Below, in pieces: positions 16,456 to 25,731 of a stretch of 64,000 nucleotides of DNA. The notes under the pieces were generated by a model. The model was not told where the DNA came from. It made no database searches and saw nothing but the letters and a program-made list of their open reading frames with translations. The DNA is from Fundicoccus sp052116145 (GTDB taxonomy: Bacteria > Bacillota > Bacilli > Lactobacillales > Aerococcaceae): contig NZ_JBQKLQ010000003.1 in the NCBI RefSeq assembly GCF_052116145.1, forward strand, positions 239,667 through 303,666. Reading direction: 5' to 3'. Position numbers and translations under genes: made by a program. Position 1 is the first letter of the stretch. Each line of letters opens with the position of its first letter.

Positions 16456-17535
16456 TATAAACTTCCCTGCTATAGTATGGCAGAGGACTATTTGTTTTCA
16501 ACAGCGTCACCCTGTTTCTACTTAGGCATAGAGAAATTAAGTAACTTATAGGCAAGTACAAAAACACCTTTCTCTTTTGATTTCAATAAACTCTAAATGG
16601 AGATGACGGAGATTCTTTGGATGTGTGTGACGACTGACAGACATAATCGACAAAGTAGTTCTTTAAAGCAGTGATTTCACATAGCTTTCGAGCATTCACG
16701 AGAATGGCAACTGATTAATGACTTTTTTCGAGACGCCTATCCCGTATGGCTAAGTGTTCCACTGTTACCAAAAATTTATTTCATCAGTTTAACAGTTGGT
16801 AGTTGCTAGTTCCATTTAGAGAAACGAACGTTTTACCTTTGTTAAGGAACCATTCATCAAGCTACATCGCCCTAACTCTTCAATTCAATGGAAAGGGTTT
16901 ATATCTATTTTATGTATAGGGACGTTTGGATATACGCAATTCTTTTGAATGCATAGGACTGTCGTATGTTCCTTACGTACAACAAGTGGCTCCAATATTC
17001 GCTATAATTAGCGACATCACACATACCCTTCTAAGCTGATGAGCACAATTTTTTTCTTACTTGTGCTTGCCTATACTATAACCCGAATGGTAGACTTGGC
17101 GGAAGTTAACTTTTCTAACAAAGTGCAAATGGTTTTATTTTCAAGTCAAGACTAATTTTCACGCATCTTTCAATCATCGCTGGAAGCAAATATTAAGCTA
17201 AAGAAACAATAATGATAGTGAAATATTCTTGTATGATATTATTTTATCTAAACGTGGTTGCATCGTCCGTCCATCTAAAGAATGTAGACCATCTTTATAA
17301 AATGCGATGCCCCCCCATAAAAGAAAAAGTAGCAAGAGTTTTTACATAATCTAACCACTATAAGTAAACCTATCCTTTGATAGAAAGTGATTATTTTACT
17401 TTAAAATCGAATGGATCAGAATGATATTGTTCTGGATTATTATTGGTATTCTCTTTGGAGAAAAACTGGATAAAATAATGATCCATTTATTTTATAGTAT
17501 ATCAATTCAATGGATACCCTAAAGAACTTACAGAA
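16456..17535 (+). pseudogene. Decayed DNA, possibly a remnant of a multi-spanning transporter
   Basis: No frame stays open for more than about 50 codons over 1.1 kb, unlike the rest of this compact region. Short coding-like pieces appear in shifting plus-strand frames, for example FVKEPFIKLHRPNSSIQWKG with SILCIGTFGYTQFF near 16850-16950, and FWIIIGILFGEKLD near 17440-17470. The order and the closing ILFGEKLD-type motif recall EamA/DMT drug-metabolite transporters, but the match is weak and I would not insist on the family. The stretch ends at a parS site. I see no RNA gene or mobile-element end in it. Confidence 0.35.
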
Positions 17536-17551
17536 TGTTTCACGTGAAACA
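17536..17551. promoter_or_regulatory. parS: Second parS site
   Basis: TGTTTCACGTGAAACA again, a perfect match, 1977 bases from the first copy and shortly upstream of gdpP. Confidence 0.93.
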
Positions 17552-17624
17552 CTGTTGGACGTTGGATAGAAATATAGCCCTGTTTATGGTAAAATAAGAG
17601 TTAAATCCAGTAGTGAGGTGAAAT

Positions 17625-19631
17625 GTGATAACGAAAGAAAAAATACAAAAGTTTTTCGAAGTATTTCATTCTTTAGAAATTAGTTGGCAATTATATAGTT
17701 TAGCTTTCCTTTACTTAGTCATTATGATTATAGCCTTTGTCTTAAAATGGCAAATAGGATTACTATTACTATTGCTTTTAGTAGCCAGCCTAGTTTTCTG
17801 TTTGTTTAATATGAATAACTTTTTTAAAGACTTTAATGCAGTTGCAAACCGTCTCTCTAATCTGGCGAAAATAGCACAAGAAGACTCTTTATATCGGTCG
17901 CCAATTGCTGTCATTATTTATGATAATAATTATAGAGTAAATTGGGTGAATCCGGCGTTACAACATATTTTTGGAACGAAAGATATTCTTGGAGAACCAC
18001 TTCAATCTTTAGGTGGAGGTTTTTCTGCTATCATCCAATTAGAATCATCCCAAGAGTGGCGTACATTTGAACTTGAAAAACGTTATTATAAAGTCATGCA
18101 TCAACCAGATCGACGAGTCATCTATCTATTAGATACAACTGAAGAACATCGTATCCGTGAAAGCAAACAATTTGATCAAATTGTCTTTGGTTATTTATTC
18201 TTAGATGACTATGATGAATTAGTGCAGTCAATGGATGACCAGCAAGCAGCTAAATTTGATTCGGATTTACTGAATGATTTAAATGTGTGGACCAATCAAC
18301 ATCATATCTATTTGAAACGTTTAGAAGAAGATAAATTTATTCTATTATTAAATCAATTAGTTTTAAATGGACTAGAGAAAGAGAAATTCAAGACTTTTGA
18401 AGCGATTAGAGATAAGAACCATTTGAAGAACATACCAATTTCAATCAGTTTGGGCGTGGCATATTCTCAACAAGAGAACTATCATATTAATGACTTAGCC
18501 GCCCAAGCTCAGCTAAACTTAGATTTGGCGCTCGGTCGTGGTGGTGATCAAGTGGTTGTACGCGCAACAGAAGGTAAAGCAAGATTCTATGGAGGTAAAA
18601 CAAATCCAACGGAAAAACGAACGAATATTCGCTCAAAACTTGTTTACCAAGCGCTTTTAAATTCAATAGAACAAGCTGAAAAGGTGATTATTAGCGGTCA
18701 TAAGTATCCCGACATGGATGCGATTGGTTCAGCGATAGGCTTGTATAAAATCGTGAAGCAGTACGGTAAAGAGTGTCGAATTATTGTCAATGAAGCAGAA
18801 TTTAATCATGATATTATCCAGCTCCTAGAATTGCCACAGATTAAGAATGATAAGCATTTGATGTTTGTTAATCTAGCTGAGGCAAAGGAAATGATTACTG
18901 ATAATACTTTAATTGTCATGGTGGACCATCATAAGCCTTCCTTAAGTGAAGCAGAAGGATTAATTCCCAATCATGATGTCGTTATTATTGATCATCATAG
19001 ACGGAGCGAAGAATTTCCAAAGCAATCTGTTTTAACGTATATTGAACCTTATGCCTCATCTACATCAGAACTTGTTACAGAGTTCTTTATGTATATGCGT
19101 TCGACGATCGAGGCTTTAAATAAGTTTGAAGCGACTGCTATGCTAGCGGGGATTATTGTGGATACCAATAACTTTGCTTTACGTACGGGCTCTAGAACTT
19201 TCGATGCAGCGAGTTATCTAAAATCACGTGGTGCCGACACTGCTCAAATTCAACGAATGTTGAAAGAAGATTTAGCGACGGTTAAACGTCGAAATCGATT
19301 GATTGAACAGGTAGAGTATTTACCACAAGGTTATGCAGTTGCCTATGGTGATAATGAAGACATTTACGACAATATAACAGCTGCACAATCTGCTGACCAA
19401 ATGCTCAGCTTAAAAGATGTAGAGGCTTCATTCGTCATCTATCGTCGCTCAGAGCAAACCGTAGGTATTAGTGCAAGAAGTTTAGGGACAATCAATGTAC
19501 AACTTATAATGGAAAAATTAGGTGGCGGAGGTCATCTGTCAAACGCGGCAGTCCAATTAAATGATATTTCAGTTGAAGAGGCATTTGATTTATTAAAAAG
19601 TAAGTTAGATATAACTGAGGAGGAATCTTAA
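17625..19631 (+). CDS. gdpP: Cyclic-di-AMP phosphodiesterase GdpP
   Basis: GdpP hydrolyses c-di-AMP to pApA and so sets potassium/osmotic balance and cell-wall stress tolerance. The 668-residue protein has two N-terminal membrane helices (about residues 15-65), a degenerate PAS domain (PIAVIIYDNNYRVNWVNPAL), a degenerate GGDEF domain and a C-terminal DHH/DHHA1 module. The catalytic motifs are intact: DMDAIGSA, VDHHKPS, IDHHRRS and the GGGGH of DHHA1. The start is GTG 17625 after GTGAGG; the overlapping ATG at 17623 is followed at once by a stop. It overlaps rplI by one base, the usual gdpP-rplI-dnaB order. Confidence 0.96.
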   Translation: MITKEKIQKFFEVFHSLEISWQLYSLAFLYLVIMIIAFVLKWQIGLLLLLLLVASLVFCLFNMNNFFKDFNAVANRLSNLAKIAQEDSLYRSPIAVIIYDNNYRVNWVNPALQHIFGTKDILGEPLQSLGGGFSAIIQLESSQEWRTFELEKRYYKVMHQPDRRVIYLLDTTEEHRIRESKQFDQIVFGYLFLDDYDELVQSMDDQQAAKFDSDLLNDLNVWTNQHHIYLKRLEEDKFILLLNQLVLNGLEKEKFKTFEAIRDKNHLKNIPISISLGVAYSQQENYHINDLAAQAQLNLDLALGRGGDQVVVRATEGKARFYGGKTNPTEKRTNIRSKLVYQALLNSIEQAEKVIISGHKYPDMDAIGSAIGLYKIVKQYGKECRIIVNEAEFNHDIIQLLELPQIKNDKHLMFVNLAEAKEMITDNTLIVMVDHHKPSLSEAEGLIPNHDVVIIDHHRRSEEFPKQSVLTYIEPYASSTSELVTEFFMYMRSTIEALNKFEATAMLAGIIVDTNNFALRTGSRTFDAASYLKSRGADTAQIQRMLKEDLATVKRRNRLIEQVEYLPQGYAVAYGDNEDIYDNITAAQSADQMLSLKDVEASFVIYRRSEQTVGISARSLGTINVQLIMEKLGGGGHLSNAAVQLNDISVEEAFDLLKSKLDITEEES

Positions 19632-20083
19632 TGAAAGTAATTTTACTAAAAGATGTTAAGAAGCAAGGTAAAAAAGGTGATGTTGTTGAAGTGAGTGATG
19701 GTTACGGACGAAACTTCCTAATCAAAAATAACTTAGCTAAATTAGCAGACGGATCAGCATTAAGTCAGTTAAACGCTGAAAAGAAAGCTCGTCAAAAAAT
19801 AGCTGAAGAAGAATTAGAAGAAGCAAAAGCACTGAAAAAAACAATTGAGGATGAAAAAACAGTTGTTAAAATCAAAGCTAAAACTGGAGAAGATGGACGT
19901 CTTTTCGGAACAATCCCTTCAAAACAAATTGCTGAGGAATTAAAGAAACAATACAAAATCAAAATTGATCGTCGTAAAATCCAATTAGAAAATAATTTAG
20001 CTTCGCTAGGTTTCCACCGAGTGGATGTCAAATTGCACTCAGATGTAACAGCTGTAATAAATGTGAATGTCATATCTGAATAA
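19631..20083 (+). CDS. rplI: 50S ribosomal protein L9
   Basis: L9 has two RNA-binding domains joined by a long helix and helps keep the reading frame. The 150-residue protein starts MKVILLKDVKKQGKKGDVVEV with the signature GYGRNFLIKNNLA, has a Lys/Glu-rich connecting helix, and ends with a C-terminal domain (GRLFGTIPSKQIAEEL). AGGAGG lies inside the end of gdpP and the start codon overlaps its stop. A terminator follows before dnaB. Confidence 0.97.
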   Translation: MKVILLKDVKKQGKKGDVVEVSDGYGRNFLIKNNLAKLADGSALSQLNAEKKARQKIAEEELEEAKALKKTIEDEKTVVKIKAKTGEDGRLFGTIPSKQIAEELKKQYKIKIDRRKIQLENNLASLGFHRVDVKLHSDVTAVINVNVISE

Positions 20084-20096
20084 ACAATTTAATTAA

Positions 20097-20149
20097 TTCA
20101 ACACACTTACTTAGTAAAGACAGTCCAGTAAGTGTGTTGAATTTTTATT
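20097..20149 (+). terminator. Terminator between rplI and dnaB
   Basis: TTCAACACACTTACT (20097-20111) pairs with AGTAAGTGTGTTGAA (20127-20141), followed by TTTTTATTT. Confidence 0.9.
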
Positions 20150-20275
20150 TGTCAGTGACAAATTGACTGACAAACTAATCAGACAAACAAAGATAAATGA
20201 TGTATAATGGAAGATGAATCGTAAAAGCGTTGTATAGTTTTACGAAGCCATTGTACAAGAAAGCGAGGGACATCA

Positions 20276-21649
20276 TTGGAAGTTAATCAATTAGAAAAAG
20301 CACTACCATTCAGTATAGAAGCAGAGAAATCAGTCATCGGGGCCTTACTGATTGATTCAATGAAAATGGGTTCAGTCCAAGCCATTTTACAAGAAGACGA
20401 TTTTTATAAAAGGTCTCATCAAACTATTTATGATGCAATGAATAAAGTTTTTGATAAAAATGGAATTATTGACCCTGTTACTTTAATTAACCAATTAGAC
20501 TCTTATGATGAATTAGAAAATATTGGTGGCCAAGATTATATTTTAGATTTGGCTTCTTATACGCCGACTTCCGCAAACATTGAGCAGTATGCTTTAATTG
20601 TAAAAGAGAAGTCTACCTTACGTCGTTTGATTTCGGCATCAAATACGATCATTACGGATGCCTATGCCGAAGGTGATGAAGTAGATAATATCGTCGATCG
20701 AAGTGAAAAGTTAATTCTATCGATTGGTGAGAACAGTCAAAGTAATAAGCCACGTGAAATGAAGGAAATTGTAGCCGAAGCTTTTGAAAAGGTTGTCCAA
20801 CTATCAGAAGAGAAAAGAGAAATTGTCGGACTACCTACTGGTTATATTGATTTAGATCGAATGACTAGTGGATTCCAACCTGACCAATTGATTATTCTAG
20901 CAGCTCGACCATCAGTAGGTAAGACTGCCTTTGCTTTAAACATTGCTCAAAACGTAGGAACTAAATCTAAGGTTCCAGTTGTTATCTTCTCTCTAGAGAT
21001 GGGAGCGGTTGACCTAGTCTTTCGTATGATTTGTGCTGAAGGTAATATTCATGCATCCAATCTAAGGACCGGACAGTTAACTGAGGAAGAATGGAAGAGC
21101 TTTACGGTCGCTACAGACACGTTGAAGGACGCTCCTATCTTCATAGATGACTCCGCTGGTATCAAAGTTTCCGAGATCCGAGCCAAGTGCCGTCGTTTGA
21201 AACAAGAGAACCAAGATCTTGGTTTGATCGTGATAGATTACCTGCAATTAATTGAAGGTACTGGCAAAGAAAACCGTCAACAAGAGGTATCTGAAATATC
21301 ACGACAATTAAAAAAATTAGCTAAAGAACTCTCTTGTCCTATTATCGCTTTGTCACAGCTATCGCGTGGTTTGGAACAAAGACAGAACAAACGTCCTATA
21401 CTAAGTGATATTCGTGAGTCTGGATCGATAGAACAAGATGCTGATATCGTTGCTTTCCTATACCGTGAGGATTATCACCAGCAAGAAGGTGATGAGGAGG
21501 AAAGTCATGATGATGACATGCCGGATAATACTGTAGAAGTAATATTAGCAAAAAACCGTAGTGGTGCTCGTGATACTGTTAAATTATTATTCAAAAAAGA
21601 ATATAATAAATTTTCTAGTTTATCCTTCGCCCCTGCTCCCCCAATGTAA
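20276..21649 (+). CDS. dnaB: Replicative DNA helicase DnaB/DnaC
   Basis: This is the hexameric 5'-3' replicative helicase (called DnaC in B. subtilis). The 457-residue protein has the N-terminal DnaB domain (PFSIEAEKSVIGALLID), Walker A AARPSVGKTAFALNIA, Walker B LGLIVIDYLQLI and the RecA-like signature LSQLSRGLEQRQNKRPILSDIRESG. The start is TTG 20276, preceded by GCGAGGGA. There is no ATG near the conserved N-terminus. A terminator separates it from rplI, so it probably has its own promoter. A helix-turn-helix protein follows after 30 bases. Confidence 0.97.
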   Translation: MEVNQLEKALPFSIEAEKSVIGALLIDSMKMGSVQAILQEDDFYKRSHQTIYDAMNKVFDKNGIIDPVTLINQLDSYDELENIGGQDYILDLASYTPTSANIEQYALIVKEKSTLRRLISASNTIITDAYAEGDEVDNIVDRSEKLILSIGENSQSNKPREMKEIVAEAFEKVVQLSEEKREIVGLPTGYIDLDRMTSGFQPDQLIILAARPSVGKTAFALNIAQNVGTKSKVPVVIFSLEMGAVDLVFRMICAEGNIHASNLRTGQLTEEEWKSFTVATDTLKDAPIFIDDSAGIKVSEIRAKCRRLKQENQDLGLIVIDYLQLIEGTGKENRQQEVSEISRQLKKLAKELSCPIIALSQLSRGLEQRQNKRPILSDIRESGSIEQDADIVAFLYREDYHQQEGDEEESHDDDMPDNTVEVILAKNRSGARDTVKLLFKKEYNKFSSLSFAPAPPM

Positions 21650-21679
21650 TGAAATTATTGAGATAAATGAGGTAGCTTT

Positions 21680-22483
21680 ATGAGTAAAAATTTAACCGCT
21701 CAACAACTTGCTGATGAATTAAATGTAACACGTCAATTGATTTATTATCATGCTAAGAAATTACCTAAAGATAGTAAAACTTATGATGAAGATAATACTT
21801 TGGTTTTCACTCCAGATCAACAAGTAATTTTAAAAAGTTATATGACTGATACACTGAAGGAAAAAACCACTCAGAAAAATGAAAAAAATACGACTGAGAA
21901 AAAGATTTCATCCCCGGATAAAACACCAGAAAAAGTTGAAGAAATCGATAAAATAGAAGATAACTCAGATGACAAAGCAGCGACAAATGGCGTGTCAAAC
22001 GATGTGTCAAACAATGTGACAAATGACAAACTAAATGTTGTGGAAGAAGAAAACCAACAAGAAAGTGTCGAGACAAATAGAAGTGTCAAAACAGAAGAAA
22101 ATCCATCTGAAGCCGAAACAGCTAGTTATGAAAAATCAGTGACTGTAAAAGGCTACATTCAACAAGCTGTAAAAGATCATTTGGAACTGCAAAAGAAAAC
22201 TGACTCAGAAGAAAGACAAACACTTATAGGTGAGTTGGAAGAAAAAAATTCACAAATTTCTACTTTGCATAAATTATTAGATCAACAACAACAACTTGCT
22301 TTAGTTGCTGAGCAAAAACATCAAAAATTATTAGATACTTTAGGTATTGAAGATGAAAAACAACTTAAGGCAATCGTGGATCTAACAACAAATGAAAGTG
22401 ACAATTCTTCTTCTTCAGTTGATAACAATGAAAAAGATATTTATGACGGTAAAAATTGGTTCCAACGCCTGTTTAAACTATAA
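21680..22483 (+). CDS. HTH/coiled-coil protein resembling RepB-associated (DUF536-type) plasmid proteins
   Basis: The 267-residue protein has an N-terminal helix-turn-helix (LTAQQLADELNVTRQLIYYHAKKL, residues 5-28), a long disordered middle rich in Asn, Asp, Glu and Thr, and a coiled coil (residues about 185-225: LEEKNSQISTLHKLLDQQQQ). It ends with the aromatic/basic tail NWFQRLFKL. This layout matches the DUF536-type proteins found next to repB on lactic-acid-bacterial plasmids. That assignment is from pattern memory and its function is unknown. It is 30 bases after dnaB and may share its transcript; a terminator follows. A DNA-binding role in segregation or copy control is only a guess. Confidence 0.6.
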   Translation: MSKNLTAQQLADELNVTRQLIYYHAKKLPKDSKTYDEDNTLVFTPDQQVILKSYMTDTLKEKTTQKNEKNTTEKKISSPDKTPEKVEEIDKIEDNSDDKAATNGVSNDVSNNVTNDKLNVVEEENQQESVETNRSVKTEENPSEAETASYEKSVTVKGYIQQAVKDHLELQKKTDSEERQTLIGELEEKNSQISTLHKLLDQQQQLALVAEQKHQKLLDTLGIEDEKQLKAIVDLTTNESDNSSSSVDNNEKDIYDGKNWFQRLFKL

Positions 22484-22518
22484 GCAATGCAAATTTATTT
22501 AGTCTAACCAATTAATTA

Positions 22519-22562
22519 AGCCAGTAAGCAGATAGACTCTCTATCGTGCTTACTGGCTATTT
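22519..22562 (+). terminator. Terminator after the HTH/coiled-coil gene
   Basis: AGCCAGTAAGCA (22519-22530) pairs with TGCTTACTGGCT (22547-22558); a weaker T-containing tail follows. Confidence 0.8.
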
Positions 22563-22639
22563 ATCTACGTAGAACAAGCTCTCTTATTTTGCCTTAAAAA
22601 CTATTATCTGAGGATAGTTAGTAAAGAGGCAAGTTGGGG

Positions 22640-22684
22640 AAAAGAAAAAGCGTCACTCACCTTTTAAAAGGCTAGCGACGCTTG
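22640..22684 (-). terminator. Terminator after purA
   Basis: AAGCGTC (22648-22654) pairs with GACGCTT (22678-22684). Read on the minus strand, the hairpin is followed by TTTTCTTTTCCCC. Confidence 0.75.
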
Positions 22685-22726
22685 GATAATTACAAAATGA
22701 TCAATCGTTCGTTTCGTAACGATTGA

Positions 22727-24016
22727 TTAACCCCAAACAGAGTCAAGGATCATTGTTTGTTTTCTATCAGGACCTACTGAAAGAGTTGCGATTTTTACAC
22801 CAACTAATTCACTAATGCGACGAACATAATTTTGAGCATTTTGTGGTAACTCTTCGTATGTTTCACAACTAGTGATATCTTCAGACCAACCAGGTAATTC
22901 TTCATAAACTGGAATACACTCACCAAGTTGTTTTAAGCTTGCTGGGTAATATTCGATAGTTTCACCAGAACTAGTACGGTAAGCAGTACAGATTTTAACT
23001 GTTTCTAAACCACTTAAAACATCAATACTGTTTAGTGATAAATGAGTAATACCTGAAACTCGTTTTGAATGGCGCATTACAACACTATCAAACCAACCAA
23101 TACGTCTTGGGCGACCTGTAGTTGTTCCGTATTCACGACCCACTTCACGAATTGTATTGCCAACTTCATCGAATAGTTCTGTAGGGAAAGGACCGTCACC
23201 TACTCTAGATGTATATGCTTTACACACACCAACAACAGTATCAATTTTAGTAGGGCCCACACCACTACCTATTGTAACGCCACCTGCTACAGGGTTTGAA
23301 GATGTTACGAAAGGATAAGTTCCTTGATCGATATCTAACATAACACCTTGAGCCCCTTCGAATAAGACACGTTTACCATTATCGAGTGCATCGTTTAAAA
23401 TAACTGATGTTTCATCAACATATTTCTCGATTTCTTGACCATAGGCAAAGTACTCTTCGAAAATATCGTCGAATTTCAACGGGCTATGTCCGTATACTTT
23501 TTCAATTAGTTTATTTTTTTCTTCTAAATTAATTTTTAAACGTTCTTCAAATATTTCTTTATCTAATAAATCGGCAATTCGGATACCTACTCGGGCAGCT
23601 TTATCCATGTATGCTGGTCCGATACCTTTAATTGTCGTTCCAATCTTATTGTCACCTTTTGAATCTTCTTGAAGTTGATCTAAAAGAATGTGATAAGGTA
23701 AGATAACATGCGCTCTCGCTGAGATTCGTAGATTGTCGGTAGAAACACCTTCATCTTTTAAGTAATTTAACTCTTTGACGATTGATTTTGGATTGATGAC
23801 AACACCATTTCCAATAACGCTAATTTTGTCTTGAGCAAATATTCCAGAAGGAATTAAGTGTAACTTGTAAGTTTTACCATCAAACTTAATAGTGTGCCCG
23901 GCATTGTCGCCACCTTGATAACGTGCAACAACTTCTGCATTTTCGCTCAGGAAGTCAGTAATTTTCCCCTTACCTTCGTCTCCCCACTGAGTTCCTACAA
24001 CAACAACTGATGACAT
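22727..24016 (-). CDS. purA: Adenylosuccinate synthetase
   Basis: PurA joins IMP and aspartate using GTP, the first committed step to AMP. From the ATG at 24016 the protein is 429 residues and begins MSSVVVVGTQWGDEGKGKI, the GTP-binding start of the family. An in-frame extension to 24106 exists but is not conserved, and AAGGAGT lies properly before 24016. Other signatures are GQGVMLDIDQGTYPFVTSS (with the family's usual GA before it) and TTTGRPRRIGWFD. It stands alone on the minus strand, convergent with the dnaB group, with terminators from both sides at 22519-22684. Confidence 0.97.
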   Translation of the reverse strand: MSSVVVVGTQWGDEGKGKITDFLSENAEVVARYQGGDNAGHTIKFDGKTYKLHLIPSGIFAQDKISVIGNGVVINPKSIVKELNYLKDEGVSTDNLRISARAHVILPYHILLDQLQEDSKGDNKIGTTIKGIGPAYMDKAARVGIRIADLLDKEIFEERLKINLEEKNKLIEKVYGHSPLKFDDIFEEYFAYGQEIEKYVDETSVILNDALDNGKRVLFEGAQGVMLDIDQGTYPFVTSSNPVAGGVTIGSGVGPTKIDTVVGVCKAYTSRVGDGPFPTELFDEVGNTIREVGREYGTTTGRPRRIGWFDSVVMRHSKRVSGITHLSLNSIDVLSGLETVKICTAYRTSSGETIEYYPASLKQLGECIPVYEELPGWSEDITSCETYEELPQNAQNYVRRISELVGVKIATLSVGPDRKQTMILDSVWG

Positions 24017-24439
24017 ATAAACGACTCCTTTATATCCTATTTTAAGAATATGAATTCTAATTCGTACTTTGACTGCATTCTGCAGGGTTAGTAAAAACCT
24101 CAACACGGTACACCCTATTATACGCTAAATTCTTTACGATTTCTTTATTAATATAGTGTAGTTTACTAAATGATAGAAATTGATCTGTAAAACGTCACGT
24201 TTAGTGATCAGATTTTAACTCATTTATGTTTCAACTTAACATGGCATTTACTCATTTTTATCAAACCATTAGAACTGCAAAGCCTACTCATAGAAAATAC
24301 TATAAGTGACAAAGATATGCAAGAAACCCAACGGGCAATAAACTTAGTGGAGCCAACTTAAAACAAAAAAACTGACACAGCTAGTTTACTTAACGAGCGT
24401 GTCAGTTTTTTATAAGGCTTCAGTTAATTAAAGTAGATT
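24017..24439. other. Intergenic stretch between purA and the C39-like peptidase gene
   Basis: It holds the purA leader (a TATAAT on the minus strand at the complement of 24116-24121 is a possible -10 without a clear -35) and the terminator of the next gene near 24370-24412. I found no conserved frame or RNA motif in the remaining bases. Confidence 0.5.
24366..24412 (-). terminator. Bidirectional terminator after the C39-like peptidase gene
   Basis: AACTGACAC (24370-24378) pairs with GTGTCAGTT (24399-24407) and is flanked by A and T runs, so it can act on either strand. Confidence 0.82.
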
Positions 24440-25387
24440 TTAGTAGAAAGCCCAATAATTGAGGCCATCTTCTAAAAATATCCGTTCATCAATTCCTTGG
24501 ATACTATACATCTTAGAAGGATCATCGTTAGGATCATTCACGTAGACCTTTCCGTCCTCGTATCCCCTTATAACTAGGATATGACCCGTTTCAGTGAAAA
24601 AGCCAGGTTCAACAGAGGCAACAATAATCTGGCCTTCTTGAACAGCTTCCATCGCAGTGTAAAAATCACTACCGAAGTTAGTCATGGAATAGCCAAAGTG
24701 TTGTGCGAAGTCATAAAAGATTGTCCATGAGGTACCGGCATTATGAACGTAATACGTTTCTTTACTCCAGTCCAAAATATCCTGAGGAAGCACTTCTTTT
24801 CCAGAATTATTTGCATGAACCATTGCTAGAGACACAATGGCACAGCCGTTTTCTCCAAGTTGTTGTGAAGTATTAGATCCATATCTTAAATCACGCCACT
24901 CAGGATCTTTTTGCAGTAGTAAAGGAACATCAATTTGTTGTATTTCTTGTAAGTTCTCTTCTTGGGCTGGATGTTCTGGTAAAAATAATGCACCTAATTC
25001 ATCTAATGTTAGATTTGTATCATTAATTGCAGCGAGTATGTCTTTTTGCGCTGTTAATGGATTGTTTTGATATTCAGTTTCAATAATCTTTTGAACCTGT
25101 TGTTCAAGTACTGTGTCGGACGGTTGATATTTATTTAATATAGTATTAAAATCTTTTTCTTCAACTTTTACAAGTTCTGTTTGCGAAGAAATATCTACCG
25201 AGCTTTCTGATTCAGGACTTGTCAGGATGTTTGAAACGGTTGTGTTATTTTTAAATGAATCTTCAGCAATGATAGCATTATTATGTGCCGTTAAATTACC
25301 GAGATGAATGATTAAAAATACACCAACCACAATAAAAATAATTGAAAAAAGTGTTGCGAAATAATTTACTTTTGTTGCTTTAGGCAT
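24440..25387 (-). CDS. Membrane-anchored C39-like cysteine peptidase
   Basis: The 315-residue protein has one N-terminal membrane helix (about residues 12-30, FSIIFIVVGVFLIIHLG), no lipobox, and a Ser/Thr/Glu-rich stalk of about 120 residues. The C-terminal peptidase_C39_2-type domain shows the catalytic Cys in GENGCAIVSLAM, the His in TGHILVIRGY and an Asp in VNDPNDD. The domain should face outside the cell. Its substrate is unknown: it is not fused to an ABC exporter and no bacteriocin gene is nearby, so a surface-protein or peptide substrate is more likely than leader processing. AGGAGG precedes the ATG. It is divergent from glnR and has its own terminator. Confidence 0.82.
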   Translation of the reverse strand: MPKATKVNYFATLFSIIFIVVGVFLIIHLGNLTAHNNAIIAEDSFKNNTTVSNILTSPESESSVDISSQTELVKVEEKDFNTILNKYQPSDTVLEQQVQKIIETEYQNNPLTAQKDILAAINDTNLTLDELGALFLPEHPAQEENLQEIQQIDVPLLLQKDPEWRDLRYGSNTSQQLGENGCAIVSLAMVHANNSGKEVLPQDILDWSKETYYVHNAGTSWTIFYDFAQHFGYSMTNFGSDFYTAMEAVQEGQIIVASVEPGFFTETGHILVIRGYEDGKVYVNDPNDDPSKMYSIQGIDERIFLEDGLNYWAFY

Positions 25388-25640
25388 AACTTGCCTCCTC
25401 GTGTCTCAAATATGCATTTGACAATATGCATCGATATTATTCTAGCACATATCTATCTCATTGTACTTAAATTTTGTTTCAAATTAGTGAATATTTCTAT
25501 AATAATACATACTTGTAATCTGTTTGAGAAGTCTATGCTAAAAGTATTCGTGAATTAGATAAAATTTTAAGCATTATTATAAATAAAAAACGATTCATTG
25601 TTAAATAATTCGACAAAGTGCATCAAATCAATTAAAATCG

Positions 25641-25657
25641 TGTTATATAATGTGACA
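25641..25657 (+). promoter_or_regulatory. GlnR operator (TnrA/GlnR box)
   Basis: TGTTA-TATAATG-TGACA fits the GlnR box TGTNA-N7-TNACA exactly. It lies 18 bases upstream of the -35 of the glnR promoter, where GlnR binds in related operons to repress when nitrogen is plentiful. Confidence 0.85.
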
Positions 25658-25675
25658 TCAAGTGTGAAAAAAAAG

Positions 25676-25704
25676 TTGACTATCAGTATCGTGTTTTTTA
25701 CAAT
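25676..25704 (+). promoter_or_regulatory. glnR-glnA promoter
   Basis: TTGACT (25676-25681) and TACAAT (25699-25704) are 17 bases apart and 28 bases before the glnR start. Confidence 0.88.
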
Positions 25705-25731
25705 TAAAACAAATTTTAAGGAGTGCGGCCA

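Noticed and set aside
24017..24106. N-terminal extension of PurA
   Set aside because: It is not conserved in sequence character, and AAGGAGT fits the internal ATG at 24016, where the GTP-binding start begins.
25690..25712. Second GlnR box near the -10 of the glnR promoter
   Set aside because: The bases do not fit TGTNA-N7-TNACA at the required spacing.
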